64,000 nt of DNA, from NCBI GenBank assembly GCA_028622995.1, contig JAJQJQ010000022.1, forward strand, positions 310,001 through 374,000. The letters are read 5' to 3'. How positions within the stretch are numbered: position 1 is the stretch's first letter; each line of letters begins with the position of its first letter. Positions 44,904 through 60,232 of this stretch are shown piece after piece. The notes under the pieces were generated by a model. That model did no database searches, was not told the DNA's origin, and saw only the letters and a program-made list of their open reading frames with translations. Made by a program: the position numbers and the translations under genes. Source of the stretch: Panagrolaimus kolymaensis (taxonomy: Eukaryota; Nematoda; Chromadorea; Rhabditida; Panagrolaimidae).

Positions 44904-47900
44904 TCATTTATAAGGTCTTGGAACATCAAGCATACAAAACAGGTCAGCGAGATGAAAATTTTCACGAAATATTCTTCCCAAATGCTCTAAAGTTGGAACC
45001 ATTAACATTATTTTATTCATTTTAGTTGTTAATTCAAGATCATTTAAACCTTGATTTCGATAATATATGTGTAAATCTCGTAAAATATCTTCCTTTAAAT
45101 CAATAGCAATATCTCGAGTTTCAGGGGAAATATCAGCATGATAATCTTGAAATAAACAAAGAGCATAAATGGCAACCATCGAATAATCATCCACGCCTGC
45201 TCTTATCATTGCAGGTACCACAACTTTTGCAATATATGAAAAACATGTTAAAAATATTCTAAAAAACAAAAAATGGGTTAAAGCAGAAATTTTCTGAAGG
45301 TTTAAGAAAAATAACTTTGGATTGTAAAGTTACTGTAGCTGTTGTTGTTAAGCTTCAAAACAAACTTACGTTGCAAGTTGATGAGGACTAATATTAGCAT
45401 CAAGACTATTAACATAATATTTATAAATTTCATCAAGTTTAACAAAACCTCCATCAGATAAAATAACTTTATCATTATTTTCAATATGTCCGTAAGCTTT
45501 GAAAGTATTATACGATTTTTCAGCATTATTAAAAAATACATTAAACGAATCAAATAATATTTTCTATAAAAAAAATTAATTTGTTTATTACAATGTCGGC
45601 CCTTCAACTGAGGCACACTATCTCAACAATTTTTCAATTTTTTGCGCTATCTTTTCTGATTCCACATGGCCTCTCAAATCTTTCACTTTATTATTAATAA
45701 ATTCCTCTATTTTTTTAAAATCTTTATAAAAGAGTAAAAAATAACTCATCGATCCCTCATTTTTTTTCTCCTTATATAATCCTTTAAAAAATAGCTATAT
45801 GCCTTCTGCGGATCAGACCAGAAAGATGCGAAAAAAAACGAGATTTTGACCTCAGTTGAAGGGCCGACATTGTACAATAGCTCTCTTTATAAATGAAGAA
45901 GATAATGAATGACTTACTTTATCTTCGGGAATTAATGAAGCAAAAGGAGGAAAATATTCTAAAACCATATCATAAGCTAAACTTGTTTCCATTTGACAAC
46001 TTTTTTTAGCATTTGAATATGTGCTTTGTGGTATAAACTAAAAAAAAGAAAGTTAAGGTTTGTGCTTTGGTTAGGTAAAGTATGTGTTTATGTAGGCTAT
46101 AAAGTAATTTGCGGTGACAAAAATAAAAGTTTTAAATTAGACTTAAATTTTGGTGATCAAAGAATAAATTACGGTAAAGCATCTTTCCAAGGAAAAGGGC
46201 TTTGATTTTAAACTGGAAAAATGAATTCTTTTTTTACATTTACCAGAAGTTTTTTAACGGAAAAGTTAGGGATAGCTAAATCACAAAGACTGGTTAAAGC
46301 CAAGCCCAAACGAACCTCAGGATCCCATGTCGTAAAATTAGCTCCACCCACGAGTAAAGCATACGAAGCTTTTCTTAAACTTTGAAATTTTAAATATCCA
46401 TCCACCATTAATGGCAATCGCTTCATTTCAGGAAAATAATTTTCATTTGAATTCACTGAAGTTGGTGAACCATTCGATAAAAAATATTGAGCTGATCGTT
46501 TACCATAACTATCTCGATGAGCTTGAACCGCACTTGGAAGCATGCCTTTGTTTAGGCATTTCTGATATCGACAATATCGGCAAATGTTTCGAATATCTAA
46601 AAAATGGAGAAACTAAAGCTTAGAAAGGAATATTCGCTTAATTTTTTTGGGATATTTTTAACTGAAAAAAATTTAATAACTAATTTGTTTTGAATTTTGT
46701 TCATTTGCTCTTTCAACCGCATATTTTCAAGAGTTCAAAGTTTGAACATTTGCACTATCAAAATATGAAATATATTTTTTATGATGAATGATAACAAAAA
46801 AACGTGACAAAAGTGAAGAAGATGAAGGTAAATATAAAATGTCAAGGAAAGATGTTTCGCGTTTAATACTTACAATTTTAATGATTGTGAATGGAAGAAA
46901 AAAAAATGATGACAAAAAAATTATCAAAGCAATCAGAATCCTTCCTTACTGTATTACTGATGCTTTGATGAATATGTTATTTTAGTTGTTGTAAGAAATC
47001 CCATCAATCATTAATTGTAAACCAAAAAACGTGACCAAAATACAATTAATTAATTATACGTACGTCAAGAAAATTATCGTAGGATTGTAAAGTTTGCGTA
47101 AAATTGGAAGCAAAAGTTCAAAATTTTATAGGTACAAACAATTTTTGGAAAAATTTAATATATGAATGCTTTTTTAATGGTCGAAATAATTTGTTCACAA
47201 AGTTAACAACATGGGCGTTTTTGTTAACAAATTGAAATTTTTAAAGTAAAAAAGCTTTATAAATGCAGAGTTTATTTATTGATGCTATTTTCATTCGATC
47301 ATCAAGAAATTTAAATTTGGTGAAGCCTATATTATAAAGCAAAACAAAATTAATACAAAGTAGCTTGTCCTAATCTTTTGCGAGGGATTGGAAAGACAAA
47401 GATACTCAAACTAGCTTTATGACTTTTGTCTTTTTACTTTGATTAATTAATTTCGCATTTGAAAAACGAAAAATGTTCAAGAAAAAGCTTGTTGACTAAT
47501 CGCCTTTGAAATTGGGTTTACCCCAGTCAAAAACTTTCCTGGGTTTTTTATTGACTTTAGAAATAAAACGTATTACAAGCTCATAAATCACCAAATGAAA
47601 GTAAAGGAATAAACTTTAAAGAAGCTTTAGAGTTTTCAGCGGTAGTAAAAAAAAAACACAATCAAATAATAACAATCGATTGAATGGAAAAAAGTACCAT
47701 CATTTTTTCTGGGTCGGAATTTTCCAAAACAAATAATAATATAAACACAAACCTTTAGAAATTTCACAATTTTTATCAAATTTACAATCGAATTGCATTT
47801 TGGATGCTACAGCTCGACGAAAGAATGCCGCACATGCTTTACAACTATATTGACCAAAATGTTGTCCTTCGCTGTGATCATTACAAACCACGCAAAAGGG

Positions 47901-48002
47901 TTTAATAAAATCTTTTGAATCATTTATTGTACTTGGAGATGCATTAGGCATTTTCGGTGGTGGCGGCGGCAGCAGCTTTCCAAAAAGTAAATAATAATCC
48001 AA
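44904..48002 (-). CDS. Nuclear hormone receptor (nematode type)
   Basis: Exons 48002-47753, 46596-46244, 46037-45918, 45563-45370 and 45258-44904 give 423 residues. The DNA-binding domain lies near the N-terminus: finger 1 CVVCNDHSEGQHFGQYSC with P-box CKACAAFFRRAV, and finger 2 C..DKNCEISKDIRNICRYCRYQKC. CxACAAFFRR is the P-box of the supplementary NHR group (HNF4-derived) expanded in nematodes. The ligand-binding region (~res 150-423) shows the helix-rich pattern, with WDPEVRLGLALTSLCDLAIP and PHQLA near the middle. A poly-Pro run (PPPPPK) precedes the fingers. Intron 1 is long (1.16 kb) and intron 3 holds a MITE. Ligand and targets unknown. Confidence 0.93.
45591..45872. mobile_element. 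Tc1/mariner-type MITE in NHR intron 3
   Basis: A 282-bp non-coding element with perfect 23-bp terminal inverted repeats. The left repeat, 45591-45613, begins CAATGTCGGCCCTTCAACTG; the complement is at 45850-45872. It is flanked on both sides by TA (45589-45590, 45873-45874), the target duplication of Tc1/mariner transposons. It lies between exons 3 and 4 of the nuclear receptor and leaves the reading frame untouched. No other copy seen in this window. Perfect TIRs suggest recent insertion. Confidence 0.9.
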
Positions 48003-49518
48003 AGAAATAAAATCAACAAGAAACTTTGAAACAATAATAGTCTTCGATCAACGATGAAAAAATAATAATAATTAGGAAATAAACAACAAAACTTTCTTCT
48101 TTTTGAATCTAGAATAAGAAAAATATATTTTATTTTATTTTACTACCTGCAGCAAGCAGTTAGTTGGTTGAATTTTATTTTATATGTTTATTGATTATTT
48201 AAAAGAGCACCAAACATTGATGATAGAGAATAAAAAAAAGAAGGTTGGTTGGTTGATCGCTTTTGGGGTGAAAGAAGTGAACAAAAAAAATGACATTCAC
48301 CGCTACCGCCATGGAACAAACAAAAAAAAGTATAGGGTAAACGATAAGAAATAAAATATGAAAACACACGTATTCAATCACGTATGTCTCCAAATACAAC
48401 CAAAAATGGGGAAGTTGAAAAAAAAAGTTGGAAAAATAAACGAAGGTTTGTGTTGTAAAAAAACAACAATGCTCTCTTGCTGCTTGCTTTTTTGTGTGTT
48501 GACAATTTGTGTAACCACCACAGAAAGTTTTTTCTTCTTCTCCATCTTCTTTGTCAACTGACGTCAAGTGAAATCAAGTTAAGTCAATGAAAGGAAATAA
48601 AATTGAAGTGGTGATGTTTGAAAGAAATGAGATGGTCTAAGATGAAACGTTTCGACTACTTCCTTTAAAGAATATGAAATTGCATACATTTTATGAGAAT
48701 ATTATTAACAAAATTGTAAGAACATAAAAAAAATTATAGCATCAGATGAAAGTGAAAGGAAAAAACAAATCCATGGCTAACTAAGGTTTACGGTAGTAAA
48801 AAAAAGGATTGCTAGAAAAGTGGATCCTTCTAAAAACCATGAAAAATTATTTAACACGCTCCATTCAAGCTCTAGTCGACGAGAAAGTAAAAAAATCAAT
48901 AATCATAAACACAGTCAAATGAAATCATTTCCATGCTTCGAGTTGTTGAATTCGTCGTTTGCCATTCAAATCAAAAAAATAAATAAAATAAAAGTTTTTC
49001 ACGTAATAAAAGAAGCTAAATTTGTTTCTTTATTTTTTTCAAACAAAACAATAAAACCATTTTTTTGATTATGAGAATTTGAAACATGTTAAATGATTTC
49101 TAAACTTCGTGCTTTTTACGTCAGATGTACTCCACCTTCTTCTCATTCTCCACACTTAATTTTATTTAATAAAAATAAACCCAAAAAAATGTTTTTAACC
49201 AACAACTATTTCTCCGAGTTGATAGAAACCTTTCAAAGAAAATTGATCATTGAATTTGAATAGTTGTTGAATTTTAAAAATAACAAAACTCGTGACATGG
49301 TTAACTAACTATCTTTTATTTCAGTTTTAAAAGCAGCAAAAGTTGGATGTTAAAAGTAAAAAAAATTTAGGACTTTCAATGCACAACAACTTCTTTAGAT
49401 AATTTAGTCTGCCATTCAACCAATTAAAAATAATGGATTAGAAAAATATTTATTTTTTCAAATTTATGAATATTACATACATACAAAAAAGTAAATTAGG
49501 ATTAAATTGTAAACTTTT
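48003..49518. other. Intergenic
   Basis: 1,516 bp upstream of the NHR and downstream of the second F-box-like gene. A 122-codon minus-strand frame (48199-48567) lacks any motif or splice partner. Nothing else seen. Confidence 0.5.
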
Positions 49519-51472
49519 TCAAGCAAAAATTTTGATTGTTGGTTTTTCGATTTGCTGTTTCCATGTGTCCAATTTTGCTTTGATATCAGTTTCAAATTGT
49601 GGTACATCCATTATGTTTACCGATCCATTGAAATAAAATTTAACTCGAGCTTTAGGTGCTAATGATTTCTGAAAAATATATACACAAATTAATTAATATC
49701 AAGAAAAGAAGAAATCTTACAGTAAGAACATCAAAAAATGTATCATCAAAAATGGGCACATAGAGAAATCTAAGAACAAGAAGTTTGATATTGTTACGAT
49801 ATGGAAGTATGATATGTTCTTCTGTATTTTGAGGATTGATTCCACGGACAGTAACACTAAAACGAAAGAAAAATTAAACACTCGAAATTGGAATATACTG
49901 TAAAAACATACCAAACTTCTTCAGCATTTGGTAGATGAATCAAAAATTCTTTGAGAGACATGGCATCATAATCACATATAATATAATCATCATCAATTGA
50001 AGTTGAATCTTTTATAAAGCAGTGAAATGCTTTGAAGTGAACCATACGAGTGTCAAAACGTCCAATCAAAATTTTCTTTACTTCAGTTAAAAACTCTTCT
50101 GATACATGGGAATATCCAGAAAGATCAAGCGAATTTAAAAGCCAAATGGGTTTGTTAATTTTCTTCAATTCTGCAACATCGTCAAATGTTATCTTCTTGT
50201 CATCAGCCATCAAAGTAATTTTTCTATCAGCTGCAACATGAAAATTGTCGAGGATAAAATATTTGTTCTTTTGACGGAAGAATTTGCAAGTTTGTTCCAG
50301 TTTTTTCCAAAGTTCAGCATCAGCATTTTCTCGAATGTAGCACATATGAGGATATGGAAAAGCGAGATATTGACGTTCGATATTTTCATCACTGTACGTA
50401 ACCTTCGTATGTTGTTTTGGAGCAGATGGCACTTTAAATGGAACAGTTTCACCTTGGATGATTTGAATAAATGATGAGATTGAAGCCATCCTAGAAAGAA
50501 GATGCTGAATTTTTGTCTTCTTTTTGACCCAAGAAGGAGCAACTAAACCAATTGCAGGCATTCTTTCAGGAGATACAATAACCATTTGATTGTACAGTTC
50601 TTCAAATTCGTTGTTTTCAAAGTTGAAACTAACATGCATTTTGGCTTCAGGATCGACGTATTTCTAAAAAAAGATAAAATATATATTTACACCATATAAG
50701 TTATATGATATAACTCACTGAAAACTTACCTTAACAAACTTGAAGAAAATATGGGGACAAAGTGGACCATCAACACTTCTGAGACTCAATTCAGTGATCT
50801 TGTTTTTGAATGGAAGTTGAAGCATATTAGTTATTGTTCGACGAAAAATGTGACAATTATCCAACCTAAAGAAAGAATGTTAATATAGTTTTAAAGAAAA
50901 TATAATAAACAAAACAAAAAATATATTTACACTATCTTTCGAGCATTAGGAACCAAATTCAAAATATCTTCAAGTGGAACTCTTTGAGTAGAACCAAAGA
51001 TTTCAATTATGGAAACATTTTGCATTGTCAAACATTCAAGTTTTCCAGATCCAGAAAGAGTTTTCATTCTACTTAATGGAAAAGAGAGATTAAAACATGA
51101 AACTTCAGAAGCGTCACATCGATTAATTTGATTAAACATTGTGAGTTCAGAGTCGTTTTGAATAAAAGTGTACATTTTCTTTGTAATCCAAATGTTACAA
51201 ACTCCATTAGCAAACATTCCTAATTCAGCTTCATTAATAAAATCAAGACATCCACCATAAGTTTCATTTTCCATTCGTTGCTTTGCTTGATTGATTTCCA
51301 AAGAATCGATGATGAGATATGGAAGTTCTTTGAAGAAATATTTGCAGGAACGATCCAACTTTTGTTTCACTTCAGCATCAGCTTCTTGATTGACGTAGTT
51401 GATAAGTTTAGAAGGAAGCAGGAAATCTTGTTGATGAAAATTTGATAAATTGAATACCATCTTTTCAACCAT
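49519..51472 (-). CDS. Double-module F-box-like protein 2
   Basis: Exons 51472-50931, 50865-50730, 50663-49912, 49856-49721 and 49668-49519 give 571 residues. It is a clear paralogue of the 32253-34084 gene: all intron positions and phases match and exons 2 and 4 are both 136 nt. Module 1 begins LLPSKLINYVNQEADAE with LDRSCKYFF; module 2 begins FPYPHMCYIRENADAE with LEQTCKFFR. The start MVEKMVFNLSNFHQQ aligns with MGERISFNLTNFVQQ of the sister gene; upstream in-frame Met codons (to 51580) are not conserved. Module 2 has a ~30-residue insertion between its entry strand and the FPYP motif. A role in SCF substrate choice is inferred from the F-box-like opening only. Confidence 0.75.
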
Positions 51473-51786
51473 TTTCAGCGACGTACTTTTCGAAGGATGA
51501 AAGTTGCTTGAAAGCTTTCTTCTCATTTTTGTTGAATGAAAAAAAAAATTCATGAGAAAGTTGCAAAATTTGCATTGCACTTTTTTTTCTCAACCTCTCT
51601 TTTCCTTTATTTAGCTAACTAATATCGCGCTATAAAAGTAAAATTCCTCGATGAAAACTCAAAATGCAAAATCACCTTAACTCAAACATTCAAGTGAAGA
51701 TAACAAAGTAAGAATAAGTAAAAAATATTTAAAGCTTCAAAATTTTTTATTCATTAAAAATCACTTTTATAAAATACAAATAATTT
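51473..51786. other. Intergenic
   Basis: 314 bp between two minus-strand genes, with TTTATT (minus AATAAA) near 51749. No other feature. Confidence 0.5.
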
Positions 51787-53622
51787 TTACAATGGATTTT
51801 CTGAAGCTGATGTAGTTTTTGAAGTTTCAGTTGTAGTTATTCCAGTAACGCTGTTGTTGACAGAAGATGCAGTAGCAGCTGTTGCAGATCCAGATGTTGT
51901 TGATGATGATCCAGATGAAGATGTTTCAGTTGAAGGTTGAGTTGGAGCATTAGATGTTAATGATGATGTAGTTGACGGTGGTGGTGGAAGAGTAGTAGAA
52001 ATAACTGATTCATTTGATGATGATGAAGTAGAAGATGCTGTTGCCGTTACAATTTGAGTTGATTCCATTGCTGCCGGAGTGATTTGAATTGGTGTTGTAG
52101 CTTTGATGGCATTTTGAGGTGGCGAAAATGGTTTGGTTGTTGAAGTGGCAGGAGGATTTTCATGAGATTTATCAGGAAGAGCAGTTCTGTGAAGATTGGA
52201 AGCTAAAAAAGAAAACTCTTAAACTTTAGAACCCAAAAACATTGAACTTACTTGGATTAGGACTTTTAACATCAGCATTTTTACTTTGTTTTTCTAATTC
52301 AGCCATCTTTTCTTTACTCAATTGATTTCGATCAAGTTTAGGTTTGAATGTTAAGAATGAATATCTTAAATCGGATGAAACAATCATTACTGACCTAAAA
52401 AAATTGAGGATAAAGAGTTTGGAGTGAAATGATGAAAACAAACATACGCTGCGTTTCCATCAGTGCCGCAATAATTTGGTGCAGAAAATACAGTACATAA
52501 AAGTTTATCACAATAAAACATATATCCATTTCGGCATACTTCATGAGCTCGAACGATCATATCAATATTGAGTTGACGGTTAAATTCTTTAACTGATTCC
52601 GTTCCAAACATCCATGATGCATTTCTTAGTTTATTGAATTGCCAGCTACAACATGCATCAGTACCAGCAGCAGGATCAGACCACATTAAATCCAATGCAA
52701 TACCAGTATCACATTCAGCATGAGTTCGAGGCTTCTAAAAATGAAACAAAAGTTAAAATACGTGGAATTCAAAGCAATAGTTATAAAGAAAAAATATCCA
52801 TAAAAGTAGTGTATGAGTTTCAAAGAAAGCAATTTTAGACAAAATGATGATAGCCACGTAAACAAGGCACCTTTGTTTATTTAGAAAAGTAACTCACCTT
52901 TAGCTTATACAATGATTCCATTCCTTTGATATCAGGAGAAATTCCACCATGCATACAAATGATTCTTTCATCAACCATACAACATAAAGGCATTTCATTA
53001 AAAACCATTTGAAATTTCTTCCATAATTGTGTACCATATGATCGTCGACATTCTTCATAAAACCCATATAATCGATTCATTTTAGCACATTCATGATTCC
53101 CACGTAAAATTTGAACATATGGTGGATAAAGTAATTTGTAACAAAATAATAACATTAGAATTTCAATTGATTTTCTTCCACGATCACAATAATCTCCAAG
53201 AAAGAGATAAGGAGTTTTCGGTGGTTCACCAACTTTATCAATGAATCGAAGTAAATCAGCAAATTGACCATGAGTATCACCAAATATTACGACGGGTGCT
53301 GACATATGAATGAATGCAGGAGCTTGACGAAGAAGGTCACACATCTGAAAGCAAGAAAAAGAAGGTCATAATAGAAGAAGAAAATAAAGAAACTTACAGA
53401 ATCAAGAATAACATAAACTTCAGCTTCAGAAAATCCATCGATTGTTTGATATTTGCGTAAACGATGAATCATACGTTTAGCTAAACCACGAATGGATGGT
53501 TGTACAACATATTTATTTTCATATGGAAGATGATGAATTTCTGTTGATGAAAGAGCAGTTGATCCAGAAACAATAGATGCCTTTGATGCCGACGTCATCG
53601 CTTGAATGATTTTTTTCATCAA
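51787..53622 (-). CDS. PP1-like Ser/Thr protein phosphatase
   Basis: Exons 53622-53398, 53344-52898, 52734-52448, 52394-52252 and 52202-51787 give 505 residues. The PPP catalytic core is complete: GDTHGQ, GDYCDRGR, RGNHECAKMN, the metal-binding HGG in ICMHGGISPD, and the C-terminal FSAPNYCGT. PPP enzymes are metallophosphatases with two metal ions. Differences from true PP1: a ~75-residue N-terminal extension, WQFNKLRNASWMFG in place of the usual PP1 sequence, and a ~200-residue Ser/Thr/Pro-rich tail after the core. Nematodes carry an expanded group of such PP1-like genes, several sperm-expressed. No regulatory docking motif was assigned. Bora lies just upstream on the same strand, 334 bp away. 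Confidence 0.92.
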
Positions 53623-53956
53623 ACTGAAACAATCAACAACAAATGAAAAAGTTCAAAAATTTGGAAGACAAAAAAAAAATGAAGCTTCTGGCTGAATGTG
53701 AATATGCAAATTTTAGCCATCCATGCTGCTTTCCCTAATCAGTGTTTGTTACTTTTTTCCCATGGTCTCAGAGACGACCAACTTTGGATTATGGAAATTC
53801 TCACAACCATAAAATGCAACTCATAAACGGCTTTAAATATTTTTTTTATATAACAGTGTGTTTGAACTAAACAAAATAAATCAAAATAAAATAAATCAAT
53901 CACAAGGCAAATGAACAAAGTAATACAAGAAACAACAATATTAGTGAAAGACAAAT
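53623..53956. other. Intergenic between Bora and PP1-like
   Basis: 334 bp. Minus AATAAA complement (TTTATT) is not obvious in it, though a short poly-T run precedes the PP1 start. Spacing would fit an operon, but no diagnostic acceptor is clear. Confidence 0.45.
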
Positions 53957-55108
53957 TTAATCAGTTTCTTTGATCGGTGACAAGCGAGTTGAGTTCATAT
54001 CATTTCGAATTGGTGAAAGAAAAGAGATTTCAGTTGTTTCAAAACACGATATTTCTGAAATTATTGTACTTCCCAAATCACCACGTAATAACGATGCTTC
54101 TTCCGGAGCTACAGTAACATTGAATTGAGGTTCTTCAAGTCCAAAATCAAGTTCAGGATCATGTGGAAGTGATGTTCTTTCATACGAGGTGCTTCGATCC
54201 AAGAATGATGCGAATCTGAAAGATGTCATTTGCAGAAAAATCTTACGAAACAAAAAAAATTTACTTTTTAAGCTTTGGGGTTGAAGCTTGTTGTTGCTGT
54301 GGCAAATAGCTAGATAGAAGACTTTCCAAATCAAAATCTGTTGGAAGAGAAATATCCGTTTGACATTCCCGTGTTACTTGACTAGTTTTGATACGAGAAA
54401 TTGGTGATACATCTGAGAGATCATTTGCATGAGAAGAATTTCGCCTTGTAAATGGCACAATTGGTGATGGTGTAAAGTTCAATGGCTTCATTATTCGACT
54501 TGCAACGATATCAGGTGATGGCGCAATAAGTTGATTTGTTTGCCAGAATTTGTCGATGGCATTTTGAATTTCTTTTTCACTGTCAGAGCTTCTGAAAAAA
54601 AAAAATGAGTAAAATTAAAAGGTACAAAAAAACAAAGCATGATTTTTAGAAGTTAAACTTACGGAGATTGTTCAAAAGAAAAATTTTCATCTATCATTGC
54701 TGGCAAAATTCTTGACCTTTGTTCAATTGACCATTGAAAGTTGTTACCATTAAGTTTCTGAAAAGGCTTCTTTCTTACAGCTTGTCATCATAATAAAGAA
54801 TAAAACATACAGGTTTTGCTACAGGAGTTTTAAACACGGAAGGACTAAACGTTGTTGAATGTAAAGAATCAAGCAAGTTCGATTCAAATGGATTTGACAC
54901 ATTTCGAGATACACTAAAATAAACCAAAGAAACAATCATATTTAGAAATGGTAAAAAAGATAGCTTACCGTCTTTCTTTAGAAGTATCCGTTGTATTTGA
55001 CGATTTGTATCCAGCACTTGAATCCGTTGTTGAAGAATGGTGCAGTAGGTTGCTATCCTCCTGCGACAATATTGAACGTTCAATTGCGGAATCATCATCG
55101 GTAGACAT
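53957..55108 (-). CDS. spat-1: Aurora borealis (Bora/SPAT-1), Plk1-Aurora A activator
   Basis: Exons 55108-54969, 54913-54811, 54757-54663, 54591-54265 and 54215-53957 give 307 residues. Phosphorylated Bora promotes Aurora-dependent activation of Plk1 at mitotic entry; C. elegans SPAT-1 does this for PLK-1. The conserved Bora core is at ~res 48-110: NPFESNLLDSLHSTTFSPSVF, then FQWSIEQRSRILPA. Many S/T-P sites follow (SPIVPF, SPISR, SPIR, SPIK). The remainder is low in complexity and disordered, as in Bora. The short length (human 559) is normal for nematodes. Divergent from TAF8 across 353 bp. Confidence 0.9.
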
Positions 55109-55461
55109 TTTGCGCTTAATTTTGGCGGTTACTTTTGACAACAATAAAAATGAAGATTAACGACCAAATAAAAATACTTTTTACAGTGAAGTTTCAATAT
55201 AAAGGATGAAACACATAAAAAGTTAAGTTTGAAGTTGAAAAATTCAAAGAAAAAAATGCTTGACTTGAAAATTATTGTTTGATGGAAACAAAAAAACTGA
55301 GTTGAAAAAGCAGAAAAACCGCGGCAGCCAAATTCTTGGAACGAATAATTTTCTGGCCAAAAATAAAAATTCACGAAGAAGCTTCAAGTTTAGAAGGATT
55401 CAAAAAAGCTACACTATCTTTTCTTTGTTAATTTTTGATCAAGAAATAAGCTTTAAAAAAT
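55109..55461. other. Intergenic, divergent promoter of Bora and TAF8
   Basis: 353 bp, with both start codons facing outward. No TATA box; no recognised element. Confidence 0.5.
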
Positions 55462-56520
55462 ATGGTTGGAATAGCTTATGATACTGTTATCTACAAAACA
55501 GTCAAAAATGCGATGATCCATGAAGCGAATCAGCGAGGCTTCACTAAAGCTGAAAATGGAGTGATCGATGAGCTAACGAATATTTTATGTTCATGTAAGT
55601 TTATTATTGCATTTATTATTACTGGACATATGTACATCATCATCCTCTTTTTTTAGATATGATGTCTGTAAGCGTTGGAAGCAAACAATATTGTGAATTG
55701 GCTGGACGTTCAACGGTGAATTCATTTGATCTTATGGCAAGCTTATCTGATAATGGTATTGGAATCAAAGATTTAGTTGGATTTATGAGAACTCATCCAT
55801 CATCCGAACCAGTTCGTGTTCCAAATGTTATTCCATTACCACGTGATCCAGTAATCAAAGTTGGTGAAGAACGTTCCATGCCTCAACATATTCCATCATT
55901 TTTACCAAAATTTCCTAATCCACATACTTATGTTAGCACTGAGGTTGGTTTTAACTTGTTGTTAGCTTCATACCTTAATCAATTAACCGTTTTAGATTAC
56001 ATCAGATTTCGAGACGTCATATGCAAAAGCTCGTGAGATTCAAGCACAAAATAAAAGAAATGCTGAAAATTCATTATTTCGTTATGCTTTATCAACCCAT
56101 GATAATTATTGCTTGTTTCGACAATTGTATGAAACTGTAAAAGAAAAAGCTAAATCTGAACTTGAAAAGCAAGAAGCTGAATTACAAGCTAAAAGAGCAA
56201 GATACAGTGACAATGTTACTGATATGTTTGAACTTCGTGATACAACAAATTCCATTGTGCGTAAGACTATTCCTGATTATTACTTTGGTATGTTTACACT
56301 AGCCTTAATTACATCATCCTCTAATCTTTGATTTTCAGTGTTGACTCCTTTTCCTGTATCTAATCCAACGGTGCTCGCTCTTTGTGAAGATCAAGAAGAC
56401 GAAACAGAACAAACTCATCCAGCTGATGAACGAATGGATGATTCAAAATTTAGTGAAGGAATCGATGCCTCTTTAGACGATCCAATGCTGACCGATTCTG
56501 CTTTTAGTGATGAAGGTTAA
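55462..56520 (+). CDS. taf-8: TFIID subunit TAF8
   Basis: Exons 55462-55594, 55657-55943, 55996-56287 and 56339-56520 give 297 residues. TAF8 pairs with TAF10 and binds TAF2 in TFIID. N-terminal histone fold (res ~8-85): YKTVKNAMIHEANQRGF, VIDELTNIL, KQYCELAGRSTVNSFDLMA. The TAF8-specific C-terminal motif follows (~res 130-180): PQHIPSFLPKFPNPHTYVST, then YAKAREIQAQNKRNAENSLF. The tail is acidic (EDQEDETEQ, ERMDDS). 3' end convergent with the methyltransferase gene across only 80 bp. Confidence 0.95.
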
Positions 56521-56600
56521 ATCAAGAACAATTTATTTATTTATTTATAACTTAACAACAAATTTTTTTACGGGTACTTTTTTGTTAATGAAATAAAGCT

Positions 56601-57453
56601 TTATTCTTTTCGAAATACAATTCCTGTTGAAGTTACACCTTTCTTTCCACCAAACAAGAGAGCATTGGTTGCAGGAATTTCATATTCAAATCGGAGATCA
56701 TCCCCTTCAAATAGATCACATAGTTCTTTGCGAGTAAAATTACATGAAAATATGATAAAATATCTTGAAACCAAATCATTCTTTTCTTCCACAAGTTCAA
56801 AATAATCCATTATTGATCGACGATAATTTTGTAATCGAATATTTCGATCACCAGCTAATGAAATAGCATCCCACGTTCCTTTGTCCAAAATAACATGAAA
56901 ACGTCGACAAAGATTTGGATCAGATTTATCAGCAATTAAATCAGCAACTTGAAATTCAATTTTTGGTGAACATTCATTTTCTTCTGATTCTGCTGCTTTT
57001 CTTGCAAGTTCAATGGCTTCTTCACAATAATCAACTCCAACAAGATTGTAATAACCTTTTTGACGAAGCTTTCGAAGAACCGAACCATTTCCTGTTCCAA
57101 GATCAAGAATTCGAGAATTTTTTGATACTTTATCAGAGAGGAATCGAAGCATACGATTTTCTGCACTTCGACCAAACCAAACTTCTCCTTCATCGCCATT
57201 TTCATCAAAGTTGCTGAGTTCATTTGAGTAATGTGTTTCCCAACTAAAAAGGATTGTTTGTTTATTATTTAGAATGCCGATGTCTTTAAATAAAAGTGAA
57301 ACTAAATTTTATATCGATAAAAAACAAAGCTATTGTGTTTACCAATTGCTGTACCTATAGCTTGAAGCATAAACGAAAAACTTACTATTCTTTCGTACCC
57401 AATCGTGAATCATGTCTTTCTTCTTCGCCATTTTCAATATCAATAAGATCCAT
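56601..57453 (-). CDS. EEF1AKMT2: EEF1A lysine methyltransferase 2-like (METTL10)
   Basis: Exons 57453-57386 and 57243-56601 give 236 residues. Class I SAM-dependent methyltransferase: motif I RILDLGTGNG, post-I LVGVDY, and the N-terminal substrate-clamp region LGTKEYWETHYSNE...GEVWFGRSAENR typical of METTL10, which trimethylates eEF1A at Lys318 in human. VILDKGTWDAISL matches the family's motif IV. The gene follows the JmjC demethylase on the same strand with a 183-bp gap, an operon-like spacing for nematodes. Function by orthology; the worm site is unverified. Confidence 0.92.
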
Positions 57454-57636
57454 CCTACAATCGCAAGAGAAAACTCAAACAAAAATGAAAACAAGATTAA
57501 CACAGGAATGTTTTGGTCAAAAAACCATATTTTTATTAAACAAAAACTTTATACAAGAAAAACTTTATAAACAAATAAAAACATGCAACAATGAGAAAGA
57601 GTAAAAGAGTAGTAAAGCCCTGAGCAAATGAAAACT

Positions 57637-60232
<2,596 letters not shown>

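Noticed and set aside
48199..48567. 122-codon minus-strand frame with hydrophobic stretches
   Set aside because: No homology pattern; hydrophobic stretches come from T-rich DNA, and it does not extend through any splice signal.
51473..51580. Upstream Met codons for the second F-box-like gene
   Set aside because: Alignment with the paralogue's start favours 51472; upstream residues come from T/A-rich leader DNA.
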